A DNA stretch of 64,000 nucleotides from Maylandia zebra (GCF_041146795.1 NC_135174.1:22592878-22656877), one strand, 5' to 3'; shown: positions 8,304 to 20,676, counted from the first letter of the stretch. The notes: generated from the sequence alone by a model not told the origin. A program made the numbers and translations.

Positions 8304-11300
8304 TCAGATGGAGTAGAGTCGGAGCTGCTCCTCTATGTCTCCCTCTGACACCTCCCCAAAAGTCTCCTTGTTCTCTTTCAGTAGCTGAAAGATTGCAGTC
8401 AGTTGCTCATGCTGCACCCTGGGAAGAAAAGAACAAAAGAAATACTGAGAGGTGAAAAATGCAAACAATCCTGGACATGTTGGATTACTTTCAAAGACTT
8501 TATTTACACTATTTAGTTCAATAATATACTCAAATAACAAAAACACACAACACTCAAAACAGGAATGGTTTTACAGGTGGAGGCCACTGACGATTGACTC
8601 TATGAGAGCTGGACAGGGCCGTAGAAAGTTATTAACCCATCAGTAGGACCTGTATCTGCTCCGTTGTGGATGCAGGAACAGTATAAGCATTCCCAGAACC
8701 CAAAAAATCAGCAAGCCACTGGTGTGACTGTCTTTGACCAAACAATCAGAAACATGCTTCATGAGGGTGGCCTGAGCAATGTGGAGCCCAACTGGCATTT
8801 GCCACAGAATACTCGAATTGGCAGGTCCACCACCGCTGCCCTTTGCTTTTCACAAATGAAAGGAGGTTCACACTGTGGGTCTGGAGAAGCTTAAGAAAAC
8901 AACATGTTGCCTGTAACATCATTCACCATGTGTGACTTGAGGATGGGTCAGTTATGGTCTGGGAAGGCATATCCATGCAGGGAGGCATGGACCTTTGTAG
9001 ACTAGATAACGTTACCCTGACTACCGTTAGGTATTGGGATGAAGTTCTTGGACACATTGTAGGATCCTACACATATACAGTAGATGTGGGGTTCCAGCTG
9101 GTCCACAACAATGCTAGGCCTCATGTTGCAATAGTATTCAAAATTCAATAAGTTTATTGCCATGTGTACCGCAAAACACAAATGGTTACGCAGAGCAATA
9201 AAACTCATACATTCATACATTGCAGGTTCCCTTCACACAACTAAAAGAAAGTCATAAATAAGTAATACGGGGCTTTGTAGCACTTGTAACTTATGTAGCT
9301 TATGGGTGGGTGTAATCAGAATTTAAAGTACAAGTAGTTGGAACACAATCACAGTGATAATATATACAGAGTATGCAATATTAAGGTGTATATGTAAAGA
9401 TATGTACAAAAACTCCAAATCTACAGGTTAATATAAATGTAAAAAAATGGCAAATTTACATTTATGGATAATTAAAGTTTGACAGTAGCCTGATGGCCTG
9501 TGGATAGAAACTGTTGTTTATTCTGGTTGTCCTTGTTTTCACAGTCCTGTAGCGTCTGCCAGATGGCAGGAGTGTTAACACTGTGTGCTGTGGGTGGGTG
9601 CGGTCCTTGACATGTGTGCCCTTTTCCTGAAATGAGTGTTGTAAATGTCCTGTAGTGGTGGGTGTGGTACTCCACAGATGAGTTGTGCTGTTTTAATAAC
9701 ACACTGGAGAGCCTTTCTGTCCTGAGTGGTGCTGTTCCCATACCACACTATGATGGAGTTTGTCAGGATACTCTCCACTGTGCACCTGTAAAAGTTGCTG
9801 AGAAGTTTGGAGTTTAATTCAAACTTTCTCAGCTTCCTTAGGAAGAAGAGTTGTTGTTGAGCCTTCTTGGTGATCTGCCGTGTGTTATGGGTCCAGGTGA
9901 TATCCTCACTGATGAGGGTGCAGAGGAATTTGAAGGTCTTCACCCTCTCCACCCGAGTCTTGTTGATGTGTAGTGCAGCGTGCTGGTCTCTCCTCAGCCT
10001 TGGGTCAAAAATAATCTCCTAAGTCTTCTCAGCATTTAAGGAGAGATTATTTTCCAGGCACCAGGACGCCAGCTAGGCCACCTCTTCCCTGTAAGTAGTC
10101 TCCTCTTCACCAGTGATCAGCCTGACGATGGTTGTGTCATCAGCAAACTTAATGGAGGAGGTCTTGCTCTTGGAGTGGACGTAGTCATAGGTGAAGAGGG
10201 TGTACAGGAGTGGACTAACTGAGGTCTGCCTTTGAGGAAGTCCAGGACCCAGCAACAGAGGGGGGGTAGTGTTAGGCCAAGAGTACACAGCTTCCCCACC
10301 AGTCTGTTTGGGATGACGGTGTTGAATGCTGAACTGTAGTCTATAAACTGCATTCGAACACCGGTATCCTTATTTTCGAGGTGTGACAGGGCTGTGTGGA
10401 TGGCAACATTAACAGCAGGGGTCCCCAACTCCAGGCCTCGAGGGCCGGTGTCCTGCAGGTTTTAGATCTCACCCTGGGTCTCTTGCCTCTGGAGAACGGC
10501 AAGACATGTTGAGGAGGTAATTTAGCAATTTGAATCAGCTGTGTTGGATCACGGACACATCTAAAAACTGCAGCACACCGGCCCTTGAGGCCTGGAATTG
10601 AGGACCCCTGATTAACAGATTACAATTGAAGTGAGTGTGATGGGGCAATAGTCATTCAAACAGGTTATGGTTTTTTTTCTTGGGGAGGGGCACTATGGTG
10701 GTGGACTTGAAGCATGTGGGCAAATTGATAATGTCTGTAAACACCACAGCTCTGAAGAGCAGACCCTCAAAGCACAGCCGGGGACATTGTCAGAGCTGGC
10801 TGCTTTTCAGGGGTTAGTTCTCCTCAGAACCTTGTATAAAACTCAGTCGATGTCAGTGAGTGAAGAGCTCTGTGCTGCCTCCACTGGTAGAATCCCTCTG
10901 TGATAGTTGATGTTGAGGGTGTCGAAGCGAGCGTAGAACTCAGAGCGCGTTGCAAACAGATCTGCCACAAGGGGCGCCATGTAGTATGGAAGGAATTCAT
11001 GGAAATGAAGTAATTAGCCCCTTTTCCATTACTACCTACTCGGTTCAACTAGCCATGATTTTCAGGAATTTTCATTACATCACAGCACATGGCACTAGGT
11101 AATAATAATAATAATAATAATAATAATGGATTGGATTTATATAGCGCTTTTCAAGGCACCCAACGCGCTTTACAATGCCACTATTCATTCACTCTCGCAT
11201 TCACACACTGGTAGAGGCAAGCTACAGTTGTAGCCACAGCTGCCCTGGGGCAGACTGACAGAAGCGAGGCTGCCATATCGCGCCATCGGCCCCTCTGGCC

Positions 11301-14300
11301 AACACCAGTACTAAAATAGTACCTGCTCAGCAGGGGTTGCAAGCGATCTGATCAAGTAGTAAAATGTGAAGTCATCAGACTGCATGCCGCTGATTGACTG
11401 GTCAGTGGTGTCACTTGATGAGTCATGAGAGCGAAAATCAGAATTGGCATTTTTGAAACCCGGGAATGAGGCACCATATTTTTCGGACTATAAGGCGCAC
11501 TTAAAATCCTTTTTATTTTCTCAAAAATTGACAGTACGCCTTATAATCCAGTGCAGCAGATATATCATTGCCTCAACGTCCACCTTTGTTATAGCGACCA
11601 CCATGCACATTATGTGGTACTCAATTGTAATGGAAAACCAACTGATCCGAGTCGAGGCAAGTTGTGGTGAGCTGATCTGAAAACATGTTTTAAAAAGTGC
11701 TTTTTCTTTCTTTTCTTCTTTTCAGGTGTTGCATTTCTTTGAGTGTGAGTAGTGAGCAAGTGTTTGCAGACAAGTCGGCATCTTTCATGCAAACTATGAG
11801 TGCCCAAAGCAATCTGCTTGCTGAACCATAAACATTTTCTATGACCAATTTCATAAACCAAGAGCAAGCAACCTCTAGTCACCACTTCAGAATCAGTCAG
11901 GGCACTTTTCCTATAGTGACCATTTGTTACCAGACGGTTGTTGATCGGTCTGTGGGACTGGGTCCTTAAATATTTACCAGATGGAAGGACTAAAAAGTCA
12001 TTAAAGCCAAATTATCAATAGTTTGCAGGGTTGTTTAATCTTATTTATGATTCTGCAGAAAGTTTGTAGCAATTCTAATATAGTGAAGAGCGCAAAAGCT
12101 TTGTAGGGTGTTCTCAACTGCAGTTTTTAAGTCAGTTTAATTTTTTGATTAGTTTTAGCAATCTGACTAGAGTGAAGAATAAAACAACTGTAACAAGAGC
12201 CTCTGGAAATAGGGGTCTCTGTTCAGCTCCAAACAATCTCCAGAGCAGTTTGTTTATGGTGAGAACATGATCTGACCTCAATCCAATCCAGCTACCATAT
12301 AATTTGCAAATCTGAGATTTTTACCTTCCCCCAGTCATCCCATATGCTTTGCATTCTGGGATGCAGCAGTGGTACCATGTGCAGAATACACAAACAGTCA
12401 GTGCAGGCTAGCAATAGTTGTCAAATGAATGTAAATTCTCAGTTTTCACTAGGCCAGAACATGGCACCTTCTTCCTGTTTCCTTTTGTTGTTGCTCCCAA
12501 CCTAGACATATGTAGGCAGACTGAACATCCTCCCATGGTTTGCAGTCATGAATTTTGGCTCTGCAGAAATTTGCTTAGAGATAAAAGAAACCACAACAAA
12601 AACCTACAAGGCTACAAACTCATCAACTGACTTGGACCAGCATATGTGAGCTATAGGCATCAACATTTTTACTGCAAATGTTATACTACTACTGCAACTA
12701 AGAGAAAGGAGGGAACAGCAGAAATAATTGTGAACTTCTAACAGGTAAAAGTTATAAACACAAAGACATTGAATGTCATATCTTGTAGAAAATTGTTTCA
12801 ATAAAAACGACATTACCAGCATCAATGTGACTTTGTATCAGTTCAGACTGTCTAATATTTAATCACTTATAATTGATTCCTGAATATTTTATGAGATGAC
12901 TGGGGTTGCTTGTCTCCACAGGTCCTTGTGTTACATTACACTGACTCCACCGTGTGGCAGAGGAGAGGAAATTCCTGGAAGGATCAAACACTGGAGATAC
13001 AATCAACACCTGTTGTGACACCTGAGGATCACACGTCTAATGTGGAATAAAGGGGCAGCAGGAGGAGTGAGAGTGTGATCGGGTAAGCAACGCTCCACAG
13101 TTACATCAGTCGCTTAATGGCCAATGAAGCTTAAAGTCAGAAAACACTGCTGAGGTCAAGTTTGAAGTAGTTTTCATGCAATGGCCAGAAAGTGACTCTT
13201 CTGGGACAAGCAGGTGACAATGAGTCATACTTTACCCAGTTTGCTCCTTTTTCAGGATTACAGACAGTTAAAGTTTGTGGTGAAGTATATCCTGCAATGA
13301 TAAGAGCAGGGCATGCAGAAAAAAACTATTATTTTTCACCCAGCAGTGCTAAAAAAACAAAAACAAAAAAAAAAACTTTAAATGTTTTTTTTTTTTTTTT
13401 AAGTTGAGTGCCATTCATCCATCAGCTAATGCCTGGCAAAGACTCAATCTCGCCTTACTCAGTCTAGCCTAAAGCTGTGCAGTGATACAGGAGCTAAAGA
13501 TGGAAGGCTCAGAGTGTCAGTCTAAAGAAACACAACCACACGTGAGGCAGCGTAGATAAGGTTAGAGGGAGGAGGGTGCTGAAAAAGCAAAATAGATGAA
13601 AAACACACATTTAGTTAAGATTGTTTTTAGAGTTACAAATGTTAAACTAAGGAGTGATGACATCCAGTTCTGAGATTTTAATTTGCAATGTTATAAATAG
13701 ATGTTTTTTATAAGTTTATTTGCCATAAGAAAACATTTTATGATGCTTTAAGAATAAAGTGCAAGCCACTAAACGTGAACCTTTAAACGCTCTAACAGCC
13801 TGATTTCTGTTTAAAAGACATAGATTCCACATACAGGCAAAACACAAAAAATGGATGTGGCTTTAGATTGTGTTTCCGAACAACACCTTCAAGCATGCTG
13901 GGGTGGTCAGCTTCAAACCAGTGCTAGCTATGCCATGTTAAAGACTGCAGTTAAATCAATCAAAAGTTCTGCACGGAACCTTTAATAAAAAAGATTTCTG
14001 GTCACCAGGTTGTGTACAGGTAAGTATCATGATGGACAGTTTTGGAGAATAATAATTGCTTGTTGCTGATTAATAAATTGCCTTTTTCTATAGGCTGAGC
14101 CTTGAAACTGGTTTTCATATTTGTAGTTTTCACTGACCTCTGCTCCTCCTCCAGCTCCTCTTTGGTCATCATCTTTTCCAAGTGGTGGGATCGTGCCTTT
14201 CCTGGGACGTACTTCAAGGAATTATTTGCATTTGATTCCACCTTTTCTGCTGAAACAGATCAAATTTTGATTAAAAACAAACAAACAAACAAACAAACAA

Positions 14301-15586
14301 AGGCAAAAACAAAAACAAAAAAGGAAATCTAAAATATTTTTCTCTTTCCAAGTGAGTAAAAGTGCATACCATTCATCCCAGCTCTCTCTGATGCTCCTTC
14401 AGTTTGGGGGTAAGAAAAAGCACACTTTAGGAGCTCTGTATCAGAAAGCCCAATGAGCGACCTTCGGCCTGTCCCTGATGAAGCATTGGATGATGACTCT
14501 GCCTCTAAGATTGTATTCCTAGATCCAGGCCTGGACCAATCAGCCAGGGTTTCCAGTTCTTCAGATTGAGGGTGGGAGTGTGCTTCCTCCTGTTAGATAA
14601 TTAAGGGATAAATGAGGAGAATCATACCATACTTTTCAATGTTTTCCTCACAGACAGTGATGTCACTGATGAATTTACACACTCAGTAAGCATATCCTGG
14701 ATTTCCCACACAGACCCAAAATGAGGGGCCTAGTGGTAGTTGTTTTTTTTTATTAAGTTAAAAAACAACTACCACTAGGTACAGTTTATACTTCTCATTT
14801 TCTTGACTGATCAAATCATCTCTTATTTTTGAATTATTGCCAAAAACTATCAGGAATGATACACCTACTATGATAAGAGAAACCTTTATTATTCACATTT
14901 GAGATTCAACTTTGGCTCCAAGTAAGCATTTTATCAAAATTTATACTGAATACTGTCCAATCAGCTGACATACGCAGCTGTCTACAAAGAAGGTGAAACA
15001 TCTTTGTGAGGAAAAGCTACAACCTTAAAATTCTGATTTCACGTTAATGCATCAGTACTGATATTGTATTCACATGTAACGTTGTAAACACTAATACATC
15101 AGAATTAGTGCATTTTTTACACAACCTTTAAGTTTACGGTCATTTTAAATCGAGAATCATAGAAAAAAGGATCTAAATGTTTTTCTGAGCTTCTATACTT
15201 GGGTTTGAGTCTCTCAGTGGGAGGGATAGTTGTGAAACAGATTGTGGGAGATCTACGCAGACCTCTGTGTTTACACTAAATGACAGGCGGATTACAGACA
15301 GGCTACTTACAGAAAGCACAGATTTCACTACATCCCAGTGATCGTGTGAGCTCCCGCTGATTTCGCACCAGTCGTCCGCCTCCTTCTTCTTTTTCTTATC
15401 GGGTAGATGGCCATTCTGTTTCGGCCCGGATTGATCTAATCCTCCGGTCACACCATCTCTGTGTCCGAAATAACTCCGCGCATTTGCAAAGTCTGCTGCA
15501 GGCGAAGAGCCGTTAAAAAGCGACGTTGCGACCACAATGGCGAGAAGCGTAGAAATAATAGCAAATAATACAAAGGTTATATCCAT
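8304..15586 (-). CDS. mxra7: Matrix-remodelling-associated protein 7 (MXRA7)
   Basis: A small single-pass membrane protein; its molecular role is poorly known. Four coding exons join in frame with GT-AG borders: 15311-15586, 14370-14589, 14138-14249 and 8304-8418, giving 723 nt or 240 aa, longer than the roughly 200 aa human form. Residues 3-22 are a membrane segment (ITFVLFAIISTLLAIVVATS). The middle is acidic, Ser-rich and low in conservation. The C-terminus is the family signature: KYVPGK (178-183), EKMMTKEELEEEQR (190-203), then VQHEQLTAIFQLLKENKETF and the end EEQLRLYSI. The start ATG is the first one after a GC-rich leader and directly precedes the membrane segment. Intron 3 (5.7 kb) is filled with transposon relics. 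Neighbours srsf2 and the ST6GALNAC gene match human 17q25 content. Confidence 0.93.
8560..9135 (+). mobile_element. Degraded Tc1-like transposase
   Basis: Broken frames encode recognisable Tc1/mariner blocks in order: GVTVFDQTIRNMLHEGG, then after frame changes MVWEGISMQGG and LVHNNARPHVA, the last holding the second catalytic region. A leader with CAGGTGGAGGCCACTGAC precedes it. Several stops and frameshifts make it inactive. Confidence 0.75.
9140..10407 (-). mobile_element. L2/CR1-like LINE, 3' half, interrupted by a MITE
   Basis: The minus strand encodes MQFIDYSSAFNTVIPNRL, then KFADDTT, and near the 3' end the blocks KLLSNFYRCTVESILTNSI and WYGNST, all from one RT/C-terminal region with frameshifts between. 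An AT-rich tail reading ATTGAATTTTG on the minus strand follows. The same LINE resumes at 10619, beyond the 195 bp MITE. Confidence 0.8.
10408..10618. mobile_element. hAT-type MITE with perfect 8 bp target duplication
   Basis: The element at 10416-10610 (195 bp) starts CAGGGGTCCCCAACTCCAGG and ends with GAGGACCCCTG. Its long terminal inverted repeats also include GGCCGGTGT/ACACCGGCC. It is flanked by the direct repeat ATTAACAG at 10408-10415 and 10611-10618, the 8 bp size of hAT insertions. It has no coding capacity and splits the LINE. Confidence 0.92.
10619..10985 (-). mobile_element. L2/CR1-like LINE, RT 5' part, continued
   Basis: The minus strand encodes FYARFDTLNIN and VLYKVLRRTNP, then the start of the RT region, matching the part just upstream of the FIDYSSAF block on the other side of the MITE. 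It is frameshifted. Confidence 0.65.
11099..11311 (-). mobile_element. tRNA-derived SINE, 5'-truncated copy
   Basis: On the minus strand this reads as the body and tail of the SINE at 43565-43886: GGCAGCCTCGCTTCTGTCAG, TGTGGCTACAACTGTAGCTTGCC, CACCAGTGTGTGAATG-like, AAAGCGC ... GCGCTATATAAAT, then an (ATT)n tail (plus strand AAT units at 11099-11128). The tRNA-like head is missing. Confidence 0.8.
11470..11550. repeat. Short palindromic repeat with TATAAGGCG ... CGCCTTATA
   Basis: CGGACTATAAGGCGCAC is followed about 45 nt later by the near-inverse GTACGCCTTATAATCC. It is a fragment of a dispersed fish repeat; the class is unknown to me. Confidence 0.5.
11551..14137 (-). other. Remainder of mxra7 intron 3
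   Basis: AT-rich intron with an A-run/T-run palindrome around 13350-13402. I see no coding exon and no nameable element. Confidence 0.5.
14729..14779. repeat. Perfect 20 bp inverted repeat in mxra7 intron 1
   Basis: The arms at 14729-14748 and 14760-14779 are exact reverse complements (CCTAGTGGTAGTTGTTTTTT and its inverse) around an 11 nt loop. No further element ends or target duplication are visible. Confidence 0.9.
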
Positions 15587-16050
15587 TGTAGGCGTGCCTT
15601 GCCCCCGTGTTGTAACTCTTAAATGCTGCTGTTCCGCTTTCCGTTCACTTTAACCCACCGTATGCGCTCAATCGGCCATCCCGCTGCTTGCAGTAATCCC
15701 CACCAAACATCAACGTTAACGAGCAGCGTTTACGAGATGGTATGGTACAATCTCCTCTCCGAGCTGGACGTCACATCCTCTGGTTCCGCCCCTCACTCCA
15801 TGTGAGCCGAATATCCCTGCGGTTATATCCCCAGGCTGTCGTGCTTGTCAGGTGGGCATGCACGGCCCTCTGCAACGTGCTGTGTCTCGGCTCGCCGCCC
15901 GTCTGTGCCGTTAATCGCATCAGCGGCGGTCCTAGCGCACAAAGCGAGAAACTAAAATGGTTTGTGACAGAGCCCGTGTGCCTAAGGTGCAGGCTGATGA
16001 AGTCAAGCCGGGTTTACCGACAGTTTATACATAAGGTGTTCTTACCTTAG

Positions 16051-17660
16051 TGTGCACCTTCCAAGTAGTCTGCATCACGGATTAAAGTGGAAGGTGAACC
16101 AAGAGCGAACTACATGAGATGAGATGGATGGATAGACTGTAGAGGTGGCCACAGTACAGAACAAAGTAGTCTTTTCTTTGTTAATGTTTCGTGAAGTGTG
16201 TTTGAATCTGCACTATAGACCCCAAAAAGGGTCTAAACCCACCAATAAAATGAGATCATAAACTCATTAAGAGAGTGTTTCTAAGGTTATAGACAAAGCG
16301 AGCCAAATACATTCTGTATAAATAATTCTATACAACCCTTTGATACTGGTCAAGATGCCCCCCCTACTGGCCATTAGTAGGAATGCAAATTTAAGCCATT
16401 ACAGCACTTTTACTTTTCCGACCTTGAAGGAAAACCCATCCATCATCAATCCCTCCGACAACAAACAACTACAGTGTGCACCTGCAACTTTTAAGTTTGA
16501 ATTTTTTAATAAATAAATGAATAATATACAGACTAAAGATCAACTTACAAACATAGATGTTGCTAATGTAAATGATGGTAAATAGTTTTACAACTACCCT
16601 GAGCACCAGTGTAGTCTCCTGTTTGATAAACTTTTCTGCTAGAAATGACAAATTGTCCACCAAAACTGTAGTTGCAAAATAAAATGTTGACATTAACTTT
16701 AGCAGAGTTCACCCACTTTAACTTTTCCATGCCCATCTTGGCTTACATGAAGCATTATAATTGTTATGGTTTTACAATTATAAGCACCCCATCAACAACT
16801 GCTGGGATTAATTATGGAGCCTATGTTTTACACCCAAATCCATTTCAGAGTGCATAATTAAACATTAAATATCTGTTTATATTAATTTTATTTTCTGTTT
16901 TGATATAAATTCAAAATTATGTACATCAAAGGAAGTTTAAATCATTTATTTGCTACAAGACCACCAACTCCTGCTCCTCTTGGGAGTGTTTATATTGGCT
17001 CAGTTATTTATCAGCTGCTTATAGGCAAGTCCACAGATCAGGTTTTTGGGCCCAATAGTTTATCTGTAACATGGAGCCAGCTTTGAAGGTTATCGACTGC
17101 TGTATTTATCCTCTGAGGTAGTGTCAGTATGCCACCCCAGCCTTCCCATTTGTGTGAACAATTCATTTTAGCATATTTCCACAGGCTTAGCAATGCTTTC
17201 AAGACAAAGTGTCGCATTTCTATTGTAGATAGATATTAGCTAACAATTAAAACATACTACACAGTGATGATGGTCATACACACACACACAAAAACAAAAC
17301 ACCCATCAGATTGTTATCAAGTATCTTAAATCAAAACCGTCTGTTGATATAAACACTGAGTTGTCAGATATCGATGGATCAGTGTCTTTGACTTGTGACA
17401 GATTATGGATACAACACCACCTAGCTGAGGCTGGGGGTGTCGCACGTCCTGAGGAACTTTTGCATGCGAGGCAGACGTGTTAACCACTGAAAATCTTTAC
17501 TGATAATGACTGCTGTTCCCAATAAATGGCACAGTCAGTGGAAGCACAAAAAAATAAAAATAAAAAACAAAAAAAAAAAAAAACAAAGAAAAAAGTCGAA
17601 CACTGTAGCTTTTAACTGGAGTTCTATATTGCTCAGCAGCAATATAGACTCTAAACAAGC
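16051..17660. other. Intergenic region between srsf2 and mxra7
   Basis: Lies between the end of the srsf2 3' UTR and the mxra7 promoter side. It is AT-rich with a short (CA)n near 17280. The JMJD6 and METTL23 genes that lie between MXRA7 and SRSF2 in human are not seen here. Confidence 0.5.
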
Positions 17661-17876
17661 ACAAAGTGTGAGAAATGAATTTATTTTAAACAAAAATGTT
17701 TATTAGCATTCACCGTAAGCACTTACAAGACATTTGAGAGGTTCACAGAGGAATGCAATACACATCATGAAGCAGGCAGAACTGCCCTTGAAACCCTTCA
17801 ACTAAGAGTCCCACTGGAACCACTTTCAAAGACCAAGACCAGTTATCAACAGTTGATAAACCATAGAGAGGAGCAA

Positions 17877-17900
17877 GGGGGGGGGGGGGGGGGGGGGGGG
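17877..17900. repeat. 24 nt poly-G homopolymer
   Basis: Uninterrupted run of G on the plus strand, followed by GGA/AAAG-rich sequence. It would be a C-run in srsf2 mRNA. The exact length may be affected by sequencing error. Confidence 0.85.
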
Positions 17901-18651
17901 AGGAGGGAGAATAAAAAGAAAAGAAAGAAGAGGATCTGTACAGCACATGGAGGGAAGGTGAAGTCACAAGACAGGAGAGGATGGATGATCTGCCACACCT
18001 GTGAGCTTACAAACCGGCAAACAGCAGCGGAGGGTCGAGCCCCGGAACACACCGGGCACTCAGCACCGCAACACGCCACACCATGTCACCACCGCACTGC
18101 ACCGCATCTTAACAGCTAACCAGCATTATTCAACTGCTACACAACTGCGCCTAGTGCACAAAAGATACACAAGAAAGAGGGTTAGAGTCATAGGAAAGCA
18201 ACTTTAACCAGACAGAAAAAAAAAATTGACAGAAAAGAAAAATGCATGCTGCTGGATTAGCAAGTCACAAATTAAGTGGGTTGCTTGTCACTGAACAACA
18301 AGCCATTTTCCAAGTAAGAGTGGTAAAACATAGCTGTAAATACACTGAATAACACCCCCCCTCTTTTTTTTTTTTTTAAGCAACTTCAAACTTTCCATAG
18401 CTAACTGGGAAGGGTGTGTAAACAAGGGTTTTCACTGGAGGAAAATCTTTAGTTCAGAGTAATTAAGTGTAAAAATCAAAGTGAAAAAAGAAAATTTAAA
18501 TGAAGGAAGAAAAAAAAAAAACCCCTCACAAATACCTTTGAATAAGCTCAGCTTTACAAACAATGATAAATCATGCCAAATTTACAGAATTTGTTTAGGT
18601 AGATCAAGTCAAATTAGACATTTAAAACATGTTAGACCAAGTTCCAATAAC

Positions 18652-18741
18652 CTTTGAGTCTGCATTCAGTGGCAATATTTGAGTCCACTTCAATCTGAGA
18701 CTCTTCCTGATGTCCTCAGCATAGCATCAATCATTTGAGAT
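18652..18741 (-). other. srsf2: Candidate 3' UTR cassette exon of srsf2
   Basis: On the minus strand a 90 nt block is preceded by TTTCCTTCCAG and followed by GTTATT after CTCAAAG, so both splice signals are present. SRSF2 regulates itself through splicing in its 3' UTR (established for the mammalian gene). A matching donor could be GTACGT near 19071-19076. No transcript evidence is available here. Confidence 0.4.
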
Positions 18742-19666
18742 CTGGAAGGAAAGACAGAACAGAGTTAGCAAGAGCCAAACCCAGAAGTTACATCAACTCC
18801 TGCAGCTGACCTGGATTATAACATGTAATTCTGTACTGATCTTTCTCCTGACACATCAAACTGGCTCTATGGACATTAATTTCTCTTAATAAGCCTAACA
18901 TTTCTATTTATTGTCACAATAGTTAAAAAACAAAAACACGCTTCCTCTCCCCAAAACTAGCTCTAACAAGTCTCTTACACTCGGGCATATTTGAAAAACA
19001 AACCTCGGGGTCCGTTCCCTTTGTGAGAGGCGGAGGACACCACAGTGCATCTGCCTGTGGTCCCTGTGAACGTACCTCACCACACCACCTCATACACCAA
19101 CTGACAGCCCGAACCACCGCCATGACGACCTGCTCCATAGCAACCACCGTTGCCTTGTTGACCTGCTCCTTAGTACCTGCCATCGCTCTCAGCAACAGGC
19201 AGGTCACATGGGCGGGTCACACACTAACTGCTCTCACACTGCAACACCCCCATCTCCTCCTCCCTTTGCAAACAGGACTCCGCAGCTTGGAGGAAAGAAT
19301 TCCACATTTAGGTGAACGTTTTGAGTGAAGCACCCCCCCACACGTCCCAACCACCCACTCCCTCCCATACATACTCAACAAATATCCCAATCTCCCATTG
19401 CCTGTGCATGCTTTAGATTGGCTGGACATGCAAGCAAAGTAAAGCACACACAGAACTAGGACTGTTGGCTACAACAGTCCAACTCTTATTTAAATAACAC
19501 AAATATCAGGGATTCTGCAGACCTTTGTATGTAAATGGCCATAATGTCAAAGACTGCAGAACACAAACCCAACTGGTGCTGATTACCACCCTAGTTAGTA
19601 TAATTGAAACTAATAATATAAGCCACCCTTTCCCCTTTATACCGTCATGTTGCATCTGCATTTGGG

Positions 19667-20676
19667 TTAAGACTCTGCTCCGGTGTCCTCTGGGGATTTA
19701 GGTCTACTCTTGGATTTGGACCTGGACCTGGACTTCGACTTTGACCTGGACCCTCTGTTGGAAGCTGGGGTTCGACTCCTTGACTTGGACCTGGAGCGGG
19801 ACCGAGATCTGGAGGGCGACTTTGACTTGCTTCGCCGAGGGGTTCTGGATTTGGACTTAGACTTGGACCTTGACCTGGAGTAGGAACGGGACCTGGAGCG
19901 GCTGTAGTGGTGGCGGCTCCTAGATCTAGAGCGGCTTCTGCTCCTGGACCGGCTGTGGCTACGTCTTCGACGGCGAGGACTGGCTGAACGGCTACAGACA
20001 AAGAGAGAGAGAAACAATATAACAACTTAGCCAGTAAAGGTCCTACAGCTTTTTTTAAATAGGAAAAAGTGAAAGTATTTTTTTTCTGTTTTCATTCACG
20101 ACTAAACAATATATTTAAGTTACCAACAACTATTTATACCAAATAATGCATTTGTAAACTACCTTGCGCTCTAGCCACCTTGTCAGTGAGGATTACCAGG
20201 CAATCTTTGGCTGGTAAACATAAATAGTGGAAGAATGCTAACTACTTTCGTTTAGGTCACCATGTGCTTTGCAAACAGCTTAGTGTAAACAGTCCCTTGC
20301 GCTAAACTAACGACCTAAATTACCTTCTGCTTCTGCGTCCGTATCCGTATCTCCGTGGCGGAGGGCCTCTCCGGCTGTACATGGAGTCTGGCGGCCTTCC
20401 GTATCGAGCCATCTGAACCCGAAGCTCCCGCCCGTCGAGCAGCGCGCCGTCCATGGCGTCCATTGCGTCTTCGGCGTCGCGCTTGTCGAGGAACCGCACG
20501 AAAGCGAAGCCTCGGCTCTCCTTGGTGTACCTGTCCCGCGGGATATACACATCTCCCACACGGCCGTATTTCTCAAAAACTCGGCGCAGAGTCTCCGGCG
20601 AAGTTCGGTAAGTCAGGTTGTCCACCTTTAAGGAGGTCATCCCCTCAACGTCTGGCGGCGGCCTTCCGTAGCTCAT
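19667..20676 (-). CDS. srsf2: Serine/arginine-rich splicing factor 2 (SC35)
   Basis: Nuclear SR protein that binds exonic enhancers and promotes spliceosome assembly. Two coding exons, 20324-20676 and 19667-19991, join in phase 2 with GT-AG borders to give 225 aa, close to the 221 aa human protein. The RRM spans residues 14-92, with RNP2-like LKVDNL (16-21) and RNP1 RGFAFVRF (55-62). The linker holds RYGRPPDS, with Pro95 at the same position as the residue mutated in human myeloid disease. Exon 2 is an RS domain of RS, SRSR and KSKS dipeptides. The single intron splits RRM/linker from RS domain, as in the known gene. The opposite frame on the plus strand (Leu-Asp repeats) is only a shadow. 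It is divergent to rnf157. Confidence 0.98.

Larger units (their letters stand above)
17665..19666 (-). other. srsf2: srsf2 3' UTR, about 2 kb
   Basis: From the srsf2 stop the minus strand runs about 2 kb to two AATAAA signals (17699-17704 and 17680-17685). SRSF2 in other vertebrates has a long 3' UTR whose optional introns are used for self-regulation. A candidate internal exon lies at 18652-18741. A 24 nt G run at 17877-17900 becomes poly-C in the transcript. Confidence 0.55.

Noticed and set aside
15623-16050. Frames in the GC-rich segment upstream of mxra7
   Set aside because: CpG-rich promoter sequence; no recognisable protein and no splice partner.
19683-19883. Plus-strand frame of Leu-Asp repeats
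   Set aside because: Antisense reading of the Arg-Ser repeats of srsf2.
19645-20025. Pro/Gly-rich minus-strand frame overlapping the srsf2 RS exon
   Set aside because: An out-of-frame reading of the same exon; the RS frame joins exon 1 in phase.
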